From contig DGLB01000049.1 in assembly GCA_002387845.1 (NCBI GenBank), forward strand, positions 108,991 to 148,430: 39,440 bases of DNA, given 5' to 3'. Both the position numbers and the translations under genes were made by a program. Positions 32,201-39,440 of the stretch are shown here, in pieces (within the stretch, counting starts at the first letter, position 1; every line of letters begins with the position of its first letter). Origin of the DNA: Stenotrophomonas maltophilia. GTDB taxonomy: Bacteria > Pseudomonadota > Gammaproteobacteria > Xanthomonadales > Xanthomonadaceae. Under the pieces are notes generated by a model. That model had not been told where the DNA came from. It saw nothing but the letters and a program-made list of their open reading frames with translations, and searched no databases.

Positions 32201-33232
32201 TCACTGCCCCCGCGGGAACAACAGCATGGCGTCGCCGTAGCTGAAGAAGCGGTACTTTTCCGCAATCGCGGCCGCATAGGCCTCAAACACCCGCTCCTGC
32301 CCGGCAAACGCCGAAATCATCATCAACAGGGTGCTTTCGGGCAGGTGGAAGTTGGTGATCATCGCGTCCACGCTGCGAATGCGGTAACCCGGGGTGATGA
32401 AGATCTGGGTTTCACCCGCGTAAGGCAGCAGTTCACCGTCGCGCATCGCGCTTTCCAGCGCACGCACCACGGTGGTGCCCACCCCGATCACGCGGCCGCC
32501 CGCGGCGCGGGTCTGGCGCACCTGCTGCACCAGGTCGGCCCCCACGTTCAGCCACTCGCGGTGCATCACGTGGTCCTTCAGGTCATCCACCCGCACCGGC
32601 TGGAAGGTGCCCGCGCCGACGTGCAGGGTGACGTGGCCGGTGGACACGCCGCGCGCCTTCAGCGCCGCCAGCAGGTCCTCGTCGAAGTGCAGGCCGGCGG
32701 TGGGTGCGGCCACTGCGCCCACTTCGCGCGCGAACACGGTCTGGTAGCGCTCACGGTCGTCCATGCCCGGTTCGCGCTGGATGTACGGCGGCAGCGGCAG
32801 CCGGCCAGCATGCAGCAGCCATTGCTCCAGGCTTTCCGGCACATGGAACTGCAGCACGTAGAACTCGCCGTCGCGGCCCAGCACCTCGGCCTCGCCACCG
32901 GCATCCAGGGCGATCCGGCTGCCGGCCTTGGGCGACTTGCTGGCCCCGACCTGGGCCCGGGCCTGCTGCGCGCCCAGCAGACGCTCGATCAGGATCTCCA
33001 CGCGGCCGCCGCTGGCCTTCTGCCCGAACAGACGCGCCGGAATCACCCGGGTGTCGTTGAACACCAGCAGGTCGCCGGGCTGCAGCAGCTGCGGCAGGTC
33101 ACGGACCTGGCGGTGTTCGAACCCGGCCGGGACCGGCGGAACCACCATCAGGCGGCTGGCCGAGCGCTCGGCGAGCGGGGCCTGGGCAATCAGTTCAGGC
33201 GGCAGGTCGTAGTGGAAATCAGACTTCTTCAA
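32201..33232 (-). CDS. queA: S-adenosylmethionine:tRNA ribosyltransferase-isomerase QueA
   Basis: A 343-residue enzyme that transfers the ribosyl part of S-adenosylmethionine to preQ1 in tRNA to form epoxyqueuosine. Family blocks include DLLVFNDTRVIPARLFGQKASGGRVEILIER, VAAPTAGLHFDEDLL, VTLHVGAGTFQPVR and the C-terminal EKYRFFSYGDAMLLF. The homologous N-terminus (KKSDFHYDLPPELIAQ) begins at a TTG (33232). An ATG at 33268, with GGGAG upstream, would add 12 residues (MRDILDLLLHAA) and is the alternative start. It is the first gene of the queA-tgt-yajC-secD-secF cluster. Confidence 0.93.
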   Translation of the reverse strand: MKKSDFHYDLPPELIAQAPLAERSASRLMVVPPVPAGFEHRQVRDLPQLLQPGDLLVFNDTRVIPARLFGQKASGGRVEILIERLLGAQQARAQVGASKSPKAGSRIALDAGGEAEVLGRDGEFYVLQFHVPESLEQWLLHAGRLPLPPYIQREPGMDDRERYQTVFAREVGAVAAPTAGLHFDEDLLAALKARGVSTGHVTLHVGAGTFQPVRVDDLKDHVMHREWLNVGADLVQQVRQTRAAGGRVIGVGTTVVRALESAMRDGELLPYAGETQIFITPGYRIRSVDAMITNFHLPESTLLMMISAFAGQERVFEAYAAAIAEKYRFFSYGDAMLLFPRGQ

Positions 33233-33348
33233 GGCGGCGTGCAGCAACAGGTCGAGAATGTCGCGCATTGTACGACTGGCTCCCGGTGGCAATGCATGTG
33301 GCCGCCAACGTCGCGCAAAATGCTGCTATGCAACAGTTTTCCCCGGGG

Positions 33349-33377
33349 TTATCGCGCGAAAAAACGCGTGCTAGCAT
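33349..33377 (+). promoter_or_regulatory. Candidate promoter of the class III aminotransferase gene
   Basis: TTATCG (33349-33354) and TAGCAT (33372-33377) are separated by exactly 17 bases, with TGC in front of the second box as an extended -10. It is in the divergent queA/aminotransferase gap and would give a leader of about 88 bases. The rest of this gap has no gene that I can see. Confidence 0.45.
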
Positions 33378-33409
33378 CGAGCCGGAAGTCCGATGCACGA
33401 GCCCCGAAG

Positions 33410-33431
33410 CGCGCGCCTGGTCGCGCGTTTT
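33410..33431 (+). other. Leader hairpin followed by TTTT
   Basis: CGCGCG at 33410-33415 and 33422-33427 flank a six-base loop and are followed by TTTT (33428-33431). It lies inside the presumed leader of the aminotransferase gene and could act as a weak attenuator. The stem is short, so this is tentative. Confidence 0.3.
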
Positions 33432-33471
33432 GCATTTCCGCCGTGCCGCCATTCGTTTCAGGAGATCTGCA

Positions 33472-34968
33472 ATGAGCTTCATCGACCGCCTCGCCCCGCT
33501 TCGCGCCCAGCCCGGCACCCGCCTGACCGCCGGCCTGGATGACGCCACGCTGGAGCGCCTGGCCACCGGCCACCCGCAGCTGCTGGCTGCCGTGGACGCC
33601 GCCGTCGCCGAATTCGAGCGCGTCCGCGCCAGCCTGGACGATGTGCTGGCGCTGGATGAGCGCGACCAGATCGCCGCCATGCAGGACGGCTTCGTCAATT
33701 TCTACGCTGACGATGCAGTGACCCCGTATGTCGCCCTTGCCGCACGCGGCGCCTGGGTGGTGACGCTGAAGGGCGCGGTGCTGTACGACGCCGGCGGCTA
33801 CGGCATGCTCGGCTTCGGCCACACCCCGCCGGCCGTGCTGGAAGCCCTGGCCGCGCCGCAGGTCATGGCCAACATCATGACCCCGCACCTGTCGCAGCGC
33901 CGCTTCATCCAGGCCCTGCGGCAGGAAATCGGGCATACCCGTGGCAGCAGCCCGTACACCCGGTTCATGTGCCTGAACTCCGGCTCTGAAGCCGTCGGCC
34001 TGGCCGCCCGCATCGCCGACGTCAACGCGAAGCTGCAGACCGACCCGGGCGCGCGCCATGCCGGGGCGAAGATCAAGCGCGTTGTGGTCAAGGGCAGCTT
34101 CCATGGCCGCACCGACCGCCCTGCCCTGTATTCCGATTCCAGCCGTCGCAGCTACGTGCAGCACCTGGCCAGCTATCGCGGCGAAGACAGCGTGATCACG
34201 GTCGCACCCTACGACGAAGCCGCGCTGAAGCAGGTGTTTGCCGACGCCGCCGAGCAGCGCTGGTTCATCGAAGCGGTGTTCCTGGAGCCGGTGATGGGCG
34301 AAGGCGACCCGGGCCGTTCGGTGCCGCCGGCGTTCTACGCACTGGCGCGCGAGCTCACCCGCCAGCACGGCAGCCTGCTGCTGATCGACTCCATCCAGGC
34401 CGGCCTGCGCGCGCACGGCGTGCTTTCGATCGTGGACTACCCCGGCTTTGAAGGGGTGGACGCGCCCGACATGGAAACCTATTCCAAGGCACTCAATGCC
34501 GCGCAGTTCCCGCTGTCGGTGCTGGCCGTGACCGAGCATGCCGCGCAGCTGTACCGCAAGGGCATCTACGGCAACACCATGACCTCCAACCCGCGGGCGC
34601 TGGACGTGGCCTGCGCAACGCTGGGCCTGCTGACCCCGCAGGTGCGCCAGAACATCCGCGAACGCGGCGCTGAAGCGGTTCGCAGGCTGGAGCAGCTGAA
34701 GTCCGAACTGGGCGGGCTGATCACCAAGGTCCAGGGCACCGGCCTGCTGTTCTCGTGCGAACTGGCGCCGCAGTTCAAATGCTACGGGGCCGACTCCACC
34801 GAGGAATGGCTGCGCAACCATGGCGTCAACGTCATTCATGGTGGCGAAAACTCATTGCGCTTCACCCCGCACTTCGGCATGGACAGCGACGAGCTGGAGC
34901 TGCTGGTGCAGCTGGTCGGCCGCGCCTTGAAGGAAGGCCCGCGCCGGGAAGCGTCGCAGGCCGCGTAA
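33472..34968 (+). CDS. Class III PLP-dependent aminotransferase of unknown specificity
   Basis: A 498-residue fold-type I aminotransferase. The cofactor phosphate loop NSGSEA is at 169-174, KGSFHGRTDRPAL follows, the pyridine-nitrogen Asp is Asp306 in LLIDSIQAG, and the Schiff-base lysine is most likely Lys339 in METYSKALN. The usual DEVQTGxGRTG motif is altered to DSIQAGLRAHG, and about 80 residues precede the core, longer than in typical class III enzymes. Specificity (ornithine, GABA, diaminobutyrate or other) cannot be decided. An AGGAGA site before 33472 supports this ATG although the frame is open back to 33268. The gene appears to be transcribed alone and ends in hairpins. Confidence 0.85.
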   Translation: MSFIDRLAPLRAQPGTRLTAGLDDATLERLATGHPQLLAAVDAAVAEFERVRASLDDVLALDERDQIAAMQDGFVNFYADDAVTPYVALAARGAWVVTLKGAVLYDAGGYGMLGFGHTPPAVLEALAAPQVMANIMTPHLSQRRFIQALRQEIGHTRGSSPYTRFMCLNSGSEAVGLAARIADVNAKLQTDPGARHAGAKIKRVVVKGSFHGRTDRPALYSDSSRRSYVQHLASYRGEDSVITVAPYDEAALKQVFADAAEQRWFIEAVFLEPVMGEGDPGRSVPPAFYALARELTRQHGSLLLIDSIQAGLRAHGVLSIVDYPGFEGVDAPDMETYSKALNAAQFPLSVLAVTEHAAQLYRKGIYGNTMTSNPRALDVACATLGLLTPQVRQNIRERGAEAVRRLEQLKSELGGLITKVQGTGLLFSCELAPQFKCYGADSTEEWLRNHGVNVIHGGENSLRFTPHFGMDSDELELLVQLVGRALKEGPRREASQAA

Positions 34969-34986
34969 CGCCGGGCTTGCCCGGCG
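34969..34986. repeat. Hairpin after the aminotransferase gene
   Basis: CGCCGGGC (34969-34976) pairs with GCCCGGCG (34979-34986) with a two-base loop, directly at the stop codon. It resembles the GC-rich REP stems elsewhere in the window but has no full GTAG tag. Confidence 0.5.
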
Positions 34987-35003
34987 CCACATCGTGCGAT
35001 AAT
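34977..35003 (+). promoter_or_regulatory. Candidate promoter for the LOG-family gene
   Basis: TTGCCC (34977-34982) and GATAAT (34998-35003) are 15 bases apart, and TGC precedes the -10 as an extended element. Transcription would start near 35010, about 80 bases before the ATG. The -35 overlaps the preceding hairpin. Confidence 0.4.
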
Positions 35004-35026
35004 GACTGCCTGCATCACCGAAACCA

Positions 35027-35053
35027 CCCCGCCGTTCACCGGCGGGGCTTTTT
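35027..35053 (+). terminator. Terminator-like hairpin in front of the LOG-family gene
   Basis: CCCCGCCG (35027-35034) pairs with CGGCGGGG (35040-35047), and CTTTTT follows. It is a standard rho-independent terminator by form. It lies after the candidate promoter and 38 bases before the ATG of the LOG gene, so it either ends aminotransferase transcription or attenuates the LOG transcript. Confidence 0.8.
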
Positions 35054-35091
35054 CGTTTCCGCTGCAGCATTTTTGAACACAGGAAGATCCA

Positions 35092-35685
35092 ATGAAGTCG
35101 ATTTGCGTTTACTGTGGCTCCAACGCCGGGAGCAAGCCCATCTACACCGAGCGCGCGATCGCGCTGGGCGACCGCATCGCCCGCGACGGCCTGCGCCTGG
35201 TCTATGGCGGCGGCAACGTCGGCCTGATGGGCACGGTGGCCAATGCAGTGCTGGCCGGCGGCGGCGAAGTGACCGGGGTGATCCCGCAGCAGCTGGCCGA
35301 CTGGGAAGTGGCCCATCGTGGCCTGACCGAGCTGGAAATCGTCGGCTCCATGCATGAACGCAAGTCGCGCATGTTCGACCTGTCCGATGCGTTCGTGGCC
35401 CTGCCTGGTGGCTTTGGCACCATGGAAGAAATCTTCGAGATGCTCACCTGGCGCCAGCTCGGCATCGGCAACAAGCCGTGCGCCTTCCTGGACGTGGACG
35501 GCTTCTACGCACCGCTGATCGGCATGATCGACCGCATGGTCGAAGAACGCTTCCTGCACCCGGACCAGCGCGCCGACCTCTGGTACGGCTCGGACATCGA
35601 CGCCATGCTCGACTGGATGCGCAGCTACCAACCGGCGCAGGCCTCGAAGTGGATCGACGAAAAGCGCCGCACCGCGTTGCGTTGA
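35092..35685 (+). CDS. LOG-family (TIGR00730) Rossmann-fold protein, putative cytokinin riboside phosphoribohydrolase
   Basis: A 197-residue LOG-family protein, a family whose members release free cytokinin bases or hydrolyse nucleotide 5'-monophosphates. The signature PGGFGTMEE (105-113) with its catalytic Glu, the MHERK segment (87-91), and the N-terminal VYCGSNAG and YGGGNVGLMG loops are intact. In plant-associated relatives such proteins can affect cytokinin levels; here the role is open, and general nucleotide housekeeping is as likely. An AGGAAG site precedes the ATG. Its stop codon directly abuts the stop of the convergent GAF-GGDEF-EAL gene. Confidence 0.9.
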   Translation: MKSICVYCGSNAGSKPIYTERAIALGDRIARDGLRLVYGGGNVGLMGTVANAVLAGGGEVTGVIPQQLADWEVAHRGLTELEIVGSMHERKSRMFDLSDAFVALPGGFGTMEEIFEMLTWRQLGIGNKPCAFLDVDGFYAPLIGMIDRMVEERFLHPDQRADLWYGSDIDAMLDWMRSYQPAQASKWIDEKRRTALR

Positions 35686-38568
35686 TCAACCGGTGACGAA
35701 CGCGTCCATCGGTGCGGGGCGCCCCAGCAGGTAGCCCTGCCCGTAATCGCAGCCCAGTTGCAGCAGCGTCTGCCGCTGGGCGGCGTTTTCAATGCCCTCG
35801 CCCACCGTCTCGATGCCCAGCGTGCGCGCCAGCGACAGCACGCCCTGTACCAGCGCGTAGGTGCTCTGCAGGTCGCGGCCATGCAGGCCGGCAATGAAGC
35901 TCTGGTCGATCTTCAACGTGGAGATCGGGAAACGATGCAGGTAGGACAGCGCCGAGAACCCGGTGCCGAAGTCGTCCAGCTGCACCAGCACGCCACGCTC
36001 GCGCAATGTCTGCAGCACACGCAGCGTGCGCGGACCATCATCCAGCAACGCCACCTCGGTGATCTCCAGGCGCAGCCGGCGCGGATCGGCCCCGGCGGCC
36101 TCGATCAGCCCGAACAGGCGCGGGGTGAAATCGGGTGAGCGGAAGTGGCGCGGCGACACGTTGACCGACAGATACCCTTCCCCGCCCTGGGCCAGCTGCC
36201 CGATCACGTCCTCATACAGCAGCCAGTCCACCTGCTCGATCAGGCCGCTTTCCTCGCCCAGGTCCAGGAACGCGCTCGGCAACAGCAAGCCGCGCCGTTC
36301 GTGCTGCCAACGCAGCAGCGCCTCATAGCCCATCACCGCGCCGTCGCTGAGGCGCACGATCGGCTGGTAGTACGGCACGAAATCACGGTTGTTGATCGCC
36401 CGGCGCAGGTCGGCTTCCAGGTCCAGGCTGCGCAGCGCTTCCTCGCGCATGGCTTCGTCGAACACCGCGAAGCGGTCCTTGCCCTGGGCCTTGGCCCGGT
36501 ACATGGCCGCGTCGGCGTCACGCACCAGTTCTTCCGCACTGCGGTAGCGCGGACCCCACAACGCGATGCCCAGGCTGCCGGACGGGAACAGCTCGCGCCC
36601 CTGCACCCACATCGACTCTTCCAGCGCCGCCAGCATGCGCTGGGAAAACTCACGCGCCGATTCCAGCCCTTCCGGACACTGCAGGAGGATGGCGAACTCG
36701 TCGCCGCCCAACCGCGCGACCAGGTCGTTGCTGCCGACCATGGAGACAATCCGCCGCGCCACCTCGACCAGCATCTGGTCGCCGGCAGCGTGGCCGATGC
36801 TGTCGTTGACCAGCTTGAAACGGTCCAGATCCAGGAACAGCACCGCAAACCCCGGTCCACCGGGAAGCTGCGCCAGGTTGATCGCGTCTTCCAGCCGATC
36901 CAGCAGGTGCACACGGTTGGGCAACCCGGTCAGCGCATCGTGCAGCGCCTGGTGGGTCAGCCGCTGCTCGGCGCGCAGGCGCTCGCCGATCTGCCCCAGC
37001 AGCTGTTCATTCACTTCGGCCAGCTCGCGGGTGCGCTCTTCAACGCGTTTTTCCAGCTCGGCGTGGGCCAGCCGCAGCTGCTCCTGGTTGCGCTGGCGGG
37101 CCAGGCCATTGCCGATGTTCTGGGCCACGAAGGTCAGCAGGCGCTGGTCGTGCACGGTGAAGCTGATCTCGGGCGAATAGCTCTGCACCACGATCACGCC
37201 GACCACGTCGTCGTCGCTGAGCAGCGGCACCCCGAGCCAGCAATGCGAGCGCGCGCCGAACTCGTGCACGCGTCCGGCCGCGCGCAGCGCGTCGATGTGC
37301 TCGCGCGAGGCCAGCAGCGGCTGGCGGTTGCGCACGATGTATTCGGTCAGGCCATGGCTGAAGGGGCGCGACGGACGCGCGGCGTTGTATTCATCAACCG
37401 AATACACGAAATCCAGCCCGGTTCCGCCTTCGTTGACCAGGGCGATGTAGAAATTGCGTGCATCCAGCAGCGTGCCGACCACGCCGTGCACCTGCACGTA
37501 ATACTGATGCAGGCTTTCGGCGCTCATCGCCATTTCGGCGATGTTGAACAGCGCCAGCTGCAGTTTCTCGGCGCGGCGACGCTCGATCACCTCGTCCTGC
37601 AGGCTGTGATTGGCGCGCTGCAATTCCACGGTGCGCCGTTCCACCTGGCGCTCCAGCTGCACCTGCGCCTGGCGCCGGTCCATGGCGGTCAGAATGTGCT
37701 GGGCCACATACCCCAGCAGGGTGCGGTCGGCTTCGTTGTAACGCACGCCGTGTTCGTAACTCTGCACCACGATCGCACCACAGACGCGGCCGTCGCGCAG
37801 CAACGGCACACCCAGCCAGTCCAGGCTTTCCGGGCCGCGACGCGGGTCGACTTCGTCGCTGAGCGCGGCAAGCAGTTCATTGGAGGGGCCGCTCAGTGGC
37901 TTGCCATGGCGCAGCAGTGCGAAGGTGAGGCTGCGCGGCATTTCATGTTCTTCGTAGCTGCGGTCCGGGTCGGCCACGAAGCTGTCGCGCTGGTCGGCGA
38001 AGTACAGGAAACGGATGCGCCGGTGCACGTCATCGTATTCGACGATGTAGCAGTTCTGCGCGTACATCAGCGAGTTCAGCACGCGGTGGAAATGCCGCAG
38101 CATGTCGGTCATTTCCAGGTCGGCACCGGCGAGGTCGGCAATCTCGTACAGCGCCTGCTGCAGGCGTTTGGAATTCTCCAGCGACAGGATCTGTTCCCGC
38201 TGGCGCGCCATCACCAGCGCATCCTGCAGGCTGATCCTGGCAATGTGCCACCAGGCCTCGTGCGGAGCACTTCCATCCGGCAGCTGGGCACGGATCGCCA
38301 GCTCGCCGCCCTGGTGCTGCCAGCGCCGCAGGCTGCCGTCGCGCGGCAGCACGCTGCCGAACAGCAGCGCCGGCAGGTCGTCAGCGCGGTCATCCGCGCC
38401 AGGCTCGGCCACGCCGCCTTCACCCAACGCGCCGTCCGACCAGCCCAGCAGCAGCCGGCTGTCCGCCGGCAGCAGGGCACACAGCGTGCGCGCAAGCGCG
38501 GTGGGCACCACCGCGCCACGCTCGGGATGCCCTGCGGACGTCACTACCTGGCTGGACAGCATGTTCAT
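35686..38568 (-). CDS. GAF-GAF-GGDEF-EAL cyclic-di-GMP enzyme
   Basis: A 960-residue cytoplasmic protein with two GAF sensor domains (about 140-296 and 339-491) that look like an internal duplication (WLGVPLL and VVQSY recur in each), a coiled linker, a GGDEF domain and an EAL domain. GGDEF (621-625) is intact, and the EAL motif (749-751) is supported by SVNVSPR, EITE, DDFGTG and LKIDQSF. Both diguanylate cyclase and phosphodiesterase activity are therefore possible. The inhibitory I-site RxxD is replaced by GSND. No signal peptide or membrane helix is seen. The frame is open to 38655; ATG 38568 follows an AAGAG stretch. Signals bound by the GAF domains are unknown. Confidence 0.9.
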   Translation of the reverse strand: MNMLSSQVVTSAGHPERGAVVPTALARTLCALLPADSRLLLGWSDGALGEGGVAEPGADDRADDLPALLFGSVLPRDGSLRRWQHQGGELAIRAQLPDGSAPHEAWWHIARISLQDALVMARQREQILSLENSKRLQQALYEIADLAGADLEMTDMLRHFHRVLNSLMYAQNCYIVEYDDVHRRIRFLYFADQRDSFVADPDRSYEEHEMPRSLTFALLRHGKPLSGPSNELLAALSDEVDPRRGPESLDWLGVPLLRDGRVCGAIVVQSYEHGVRYNEADRTLLGYVAQHILTAMDRRQAQVQLERQVERRTVELQRANHSLQDEVIERRRAEKLQLALFNIAEMAMSAESLHQYYVQVHGVVGTLLDARNFYIALVNEGGTGLDFVYSVDEYNAARPSRPFSHGLTEYIVRNRQPLLASREHIDALRAAGRVHEFGARSHCWLGVPLLSDDDVVGVIVVQSYSPEISFTVHDQRLLTFVAQNIGNGLARQRNQEQLRLAHAELEKRVEERTRELAEVNEQLLGQIGERLRAEQRLTHQALHDALTGLPNRVHLLDRLEDAINLAQLPGGPGFAVLFLDLDRFKLVNDSIGHAAGDQMLVEVARRIVSMVGSNDLVARLGGDEFAILLQCPEGLESAREFSQRMLAALEESMWVQGRELFPSGSLGIALWGPRYRSAEELVRDADAAMYRAKAQGKDRFAVFDEAMREEALRSLDLEADLRRAINNRDFVPYYQPIVRLSDGAVMGYEALLRWQHERRGLLLPSAFLDLGEESGLIEQVDWLLYEDVIGQLAQGGEGYLSVNVSPRHFRSPDFTPRLFGLIEAAGADPRRLRLEITEVALLDDGPRTLRVLQTLRERGVLVQLDDFGTGFSALSYLHRFPISTLKIDQSFIAGLHGRDLQSTYALVQGVLSLARTLGIETVGEGIENAAQRQTLLQLGCDYGQGYLLGRPAPMDAFVTG

Positions 38569-38668
38569 CTCTTTCTGACACCGGAGTCCCGGTGCCTCCC
38601 CTGCCCCCGAGCATAGCGCGACTGCCGGGGGGCAATGGAAGCCCATCAACCCCAAAAGGCACTTCCAT

Positions 38669-38680
38669 ACGTTGAAACGT
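38669..38680. promoter_or_regulatory. Palindrome between the GAF-GGDEF-EAL and sigma factor genes
   Basis: ACGTT (38669-38673) and AACGT (38676-38680) flank GA. It lies in the 137-base divergent gap, 26 bases before the sigma factor ATG. TGAAAC inside it resembles an ECF -35 element (GGAAC-type), but I cannot define the matching -10. Confidence 0.35.
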
Positions 38681-38705
38681 GTGTCCTGGCCGTGATCCTC
38701 CCTGC

Positions 38706-39326
38706 ATGTCCGCTGTCCTGTCCCTGCCCCCCCGCTATGCGCGCACGCATTCAGCGCTTACCCTGTGCGCCGTGGACGCCGCTGCCCTGCCCTCCGATGA
38801 ATCCCTGATGCAGGCCTGGGCCGCCGGCGACGTGCGCGCGTTCGAAGCCCTGTACACGCGCCACCGCAGCCGCCTGTACAGCTTCCTGCTGCGCCAGCTG
38901 CGCGATGCTGCGCTGGCCGATGAACTGTTCCAGGACGTCTGGCAGCGGGTGATCGCCGCCCGTGCCGGCTGGCAGCCGGAGGCCGCCTTCACCACCTGGC
39001 TGCTGCGCATTGCCCATAATCGGCTCAACGACCATTGGCGCGCCGCCCGCCACCGCCCCGCCGCGCCGGCCGATGCCGAGGAGCGGGTCAACGCGATGAG
39101 CGACCGCGACACCCCGGAAACCCAGCTGTCCGACTTCGAACAGCGCCGCCGCCTGCAACTGGCCATGGAACAGCTGCCCGATGACCAGCGCATGGTGCTG
39201 CAGTTGCGGCTGGAACAGGAGCTGAGCCTGGAAGAGATCGCGCAGATCACCGGCGTGGGCCGCGAGACCGTCAAATCGCGCCTGCGTTATGCGATGGACA
39301 AGCTGCGCGGGGAGTTGACCCCATGA
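38706..39326 (+). CDS. ECF sigma-70 factor
   Basis: A 206-residue extracytoplasmic-function sigma factor. Region 2 (about 43-110) includes FEALYTRHRSRLYSFLLRQL, the core-binding ADELFQDVWQRV and FTTWLLRIAHNRLNDHWR. Region 4 (about 150-203) includes the helix-turn-helix LSLEEIAQITGVGRETVKSRLRYAMDKLR. The acidic linker between them is normal. The start is uncertain: ATG 38706 is used, but ATG 38679 is also possible and no strong ribosome site helps. Its stop overlaps the next start as ATGA (39323-39326), the usual coupling with an anti-sigma gene. The regulon is unknown. Confidence 0.88.
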   Translation: MSAVLSLPPRYARTHSALTLCAVDAAALPSDESLMQAWAAGDVRAFEALYTRHRSRLYSFLLRQLRDAALADELFQDVWQRVIAARAGWQPEAAFTTWLLRIAHNRLNDHWRAARHRPAAPADAEERVNAMSDRDTPETQLSDFEQRRRLQLAMEQLPDDQRMVLQLRLEQELSLEEIAQITGVGRETVKSRLRYAMDKLRGELTP

Positions 39327-39440
39327 ACCGCCCTGAACCGCTGACCCCGGAAGAACGCGAACTGGCCCGCCTGCTGGGCCGGCCGGCGACCAGCGCGCCC
39401 TCGGCGCGCGTGGACGAGGCCGTGCTGGCCGCTGCCCGCG
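39323..39440 (+). CDS. Start of a gene coupled to the sigma factor, probable anti-sigma factor (partial)
   Basis: The ATG overlaps the sigma factor stop by four bases, and an open frame continues for 39 codons to the edge of the window. The visible N-terminus is charged and helical (LTPEERELARLLGRP), with no recognisable domain yet. Position and coupling suggest an anti-sigma factor, but sequence alone does not show it. Confidence 0.6.
   Translation, partial: MNRPEPLTPEERELARLLGRPATSAPSARVDEAVLAAAR

Noticed and set aside
36145..38616. An 823-codon open frame antisense to the GAF-GGDEF-EAL gene
   Set aside because: Composition is His/Gln/Ala-rich and the opposite strand has intact domains.
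1..39440. Mobile elements, CRISPR arrays, tRNA or rRNA genes
   Set aside because: I looked for transposase or integrase motifs, regularly spaced repeats and tRNA-like cloverleaf sequences and saw none. A tRNAscan and CRISPR search would be needed to be certain.

Overview
The window looks like chromosomal, housekeeping-rich DNA from a high-GC gammaproteobacterium of the Lysobacteraceae (Xanthomonadaceae), most likely Stenotrophomonas or a close relative. The reasons are: a FimX-type REC-PAS-GGDEF-EAL protein; FabV as enoyl-ACP reductase; a lipoprotein adaptor followed by two RND permeases (the layout of Stenotrophomonas SmeIJK); and intergenic hairpins preceded by GTAG, as in the SMAG/GTAG REP family. 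No database search was run, so the genus is an inference from protein families and repeats. I see no phage, IS, integron, CRISPR, tRNA or rRNA.

Layout. 1-356 is non-coding and full of inverted repeats, one a perfect 27-bp G-rich pair. 357-3020 (+) encodes N-carbamoylputrescine amidase (aguB), a GNAT acetyltransferase and a TraB-family membrane protein, the last two translationally coupled. 3094-10840 (-) is a tripartite efflux operon with ATGA overlaps at both junctions. 11047-11915 (+) encodes two single-haem c-type cytochromes, one secreted and one a lipoprotein. 12035-14827 (-) holds the ABC-F ATPase uup and a LysR regulator; the LysR gene is divergent from yeiH (14928, +), which is followed by the RNA helicase gene dbpA. 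17439-20675 (-) holds apt, selO, a glutathione S-transferase gene and a cold-shock gene. 20987-21895 (-) is an RluA-family pseudouridine synthase gene, divergent from yaeQ, the YhiN/RdsA-type flavoprotein gene and fimX (+). 26096-33268 (-) holds fabV and the queA-tgt-yajC-secD-secF cluster. 33472-35685 (+) holds a class III aminotransferase gene and a LOG-family gene. 35686-38568 (-) is a GAF-GAF-GGDEF-EAL gene. The window ends with an ECF sigma factor gene and the start of its coupled partner, probably an anti-sigma factor.

How the genes work together. Several blocks are functional units: the efflux pump; the queuosine enzymes QueA and Tgt with the Sec accessory proteins YajC, SecD and SecF; and a LysR/YeiH pair like E. 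coli YeiE/YeiH. Two c-di-GMP proteins of opposite character are present: FimX, with degenerate domains and a presumed receptor role in twitching motility, and a GAF-GAF-GGDEF-EAL protein with both catalytic motifs intact. RNA modification and ribosome-related genes are common (dbpA, uup, an RluA-type synthase, YhiN/RdsA, queA, tgt).

No wholly new multi-gene system is evident. The points most worth a second look are the G-rich inverted repeat upstream of aguB, the unequal proton-relay residues of the two RND permeases, the split cytochrome pair, a terminator-like hairpin in the apparent leader of the LOG gene, and the paired GTAG hairpins between convergent genes.
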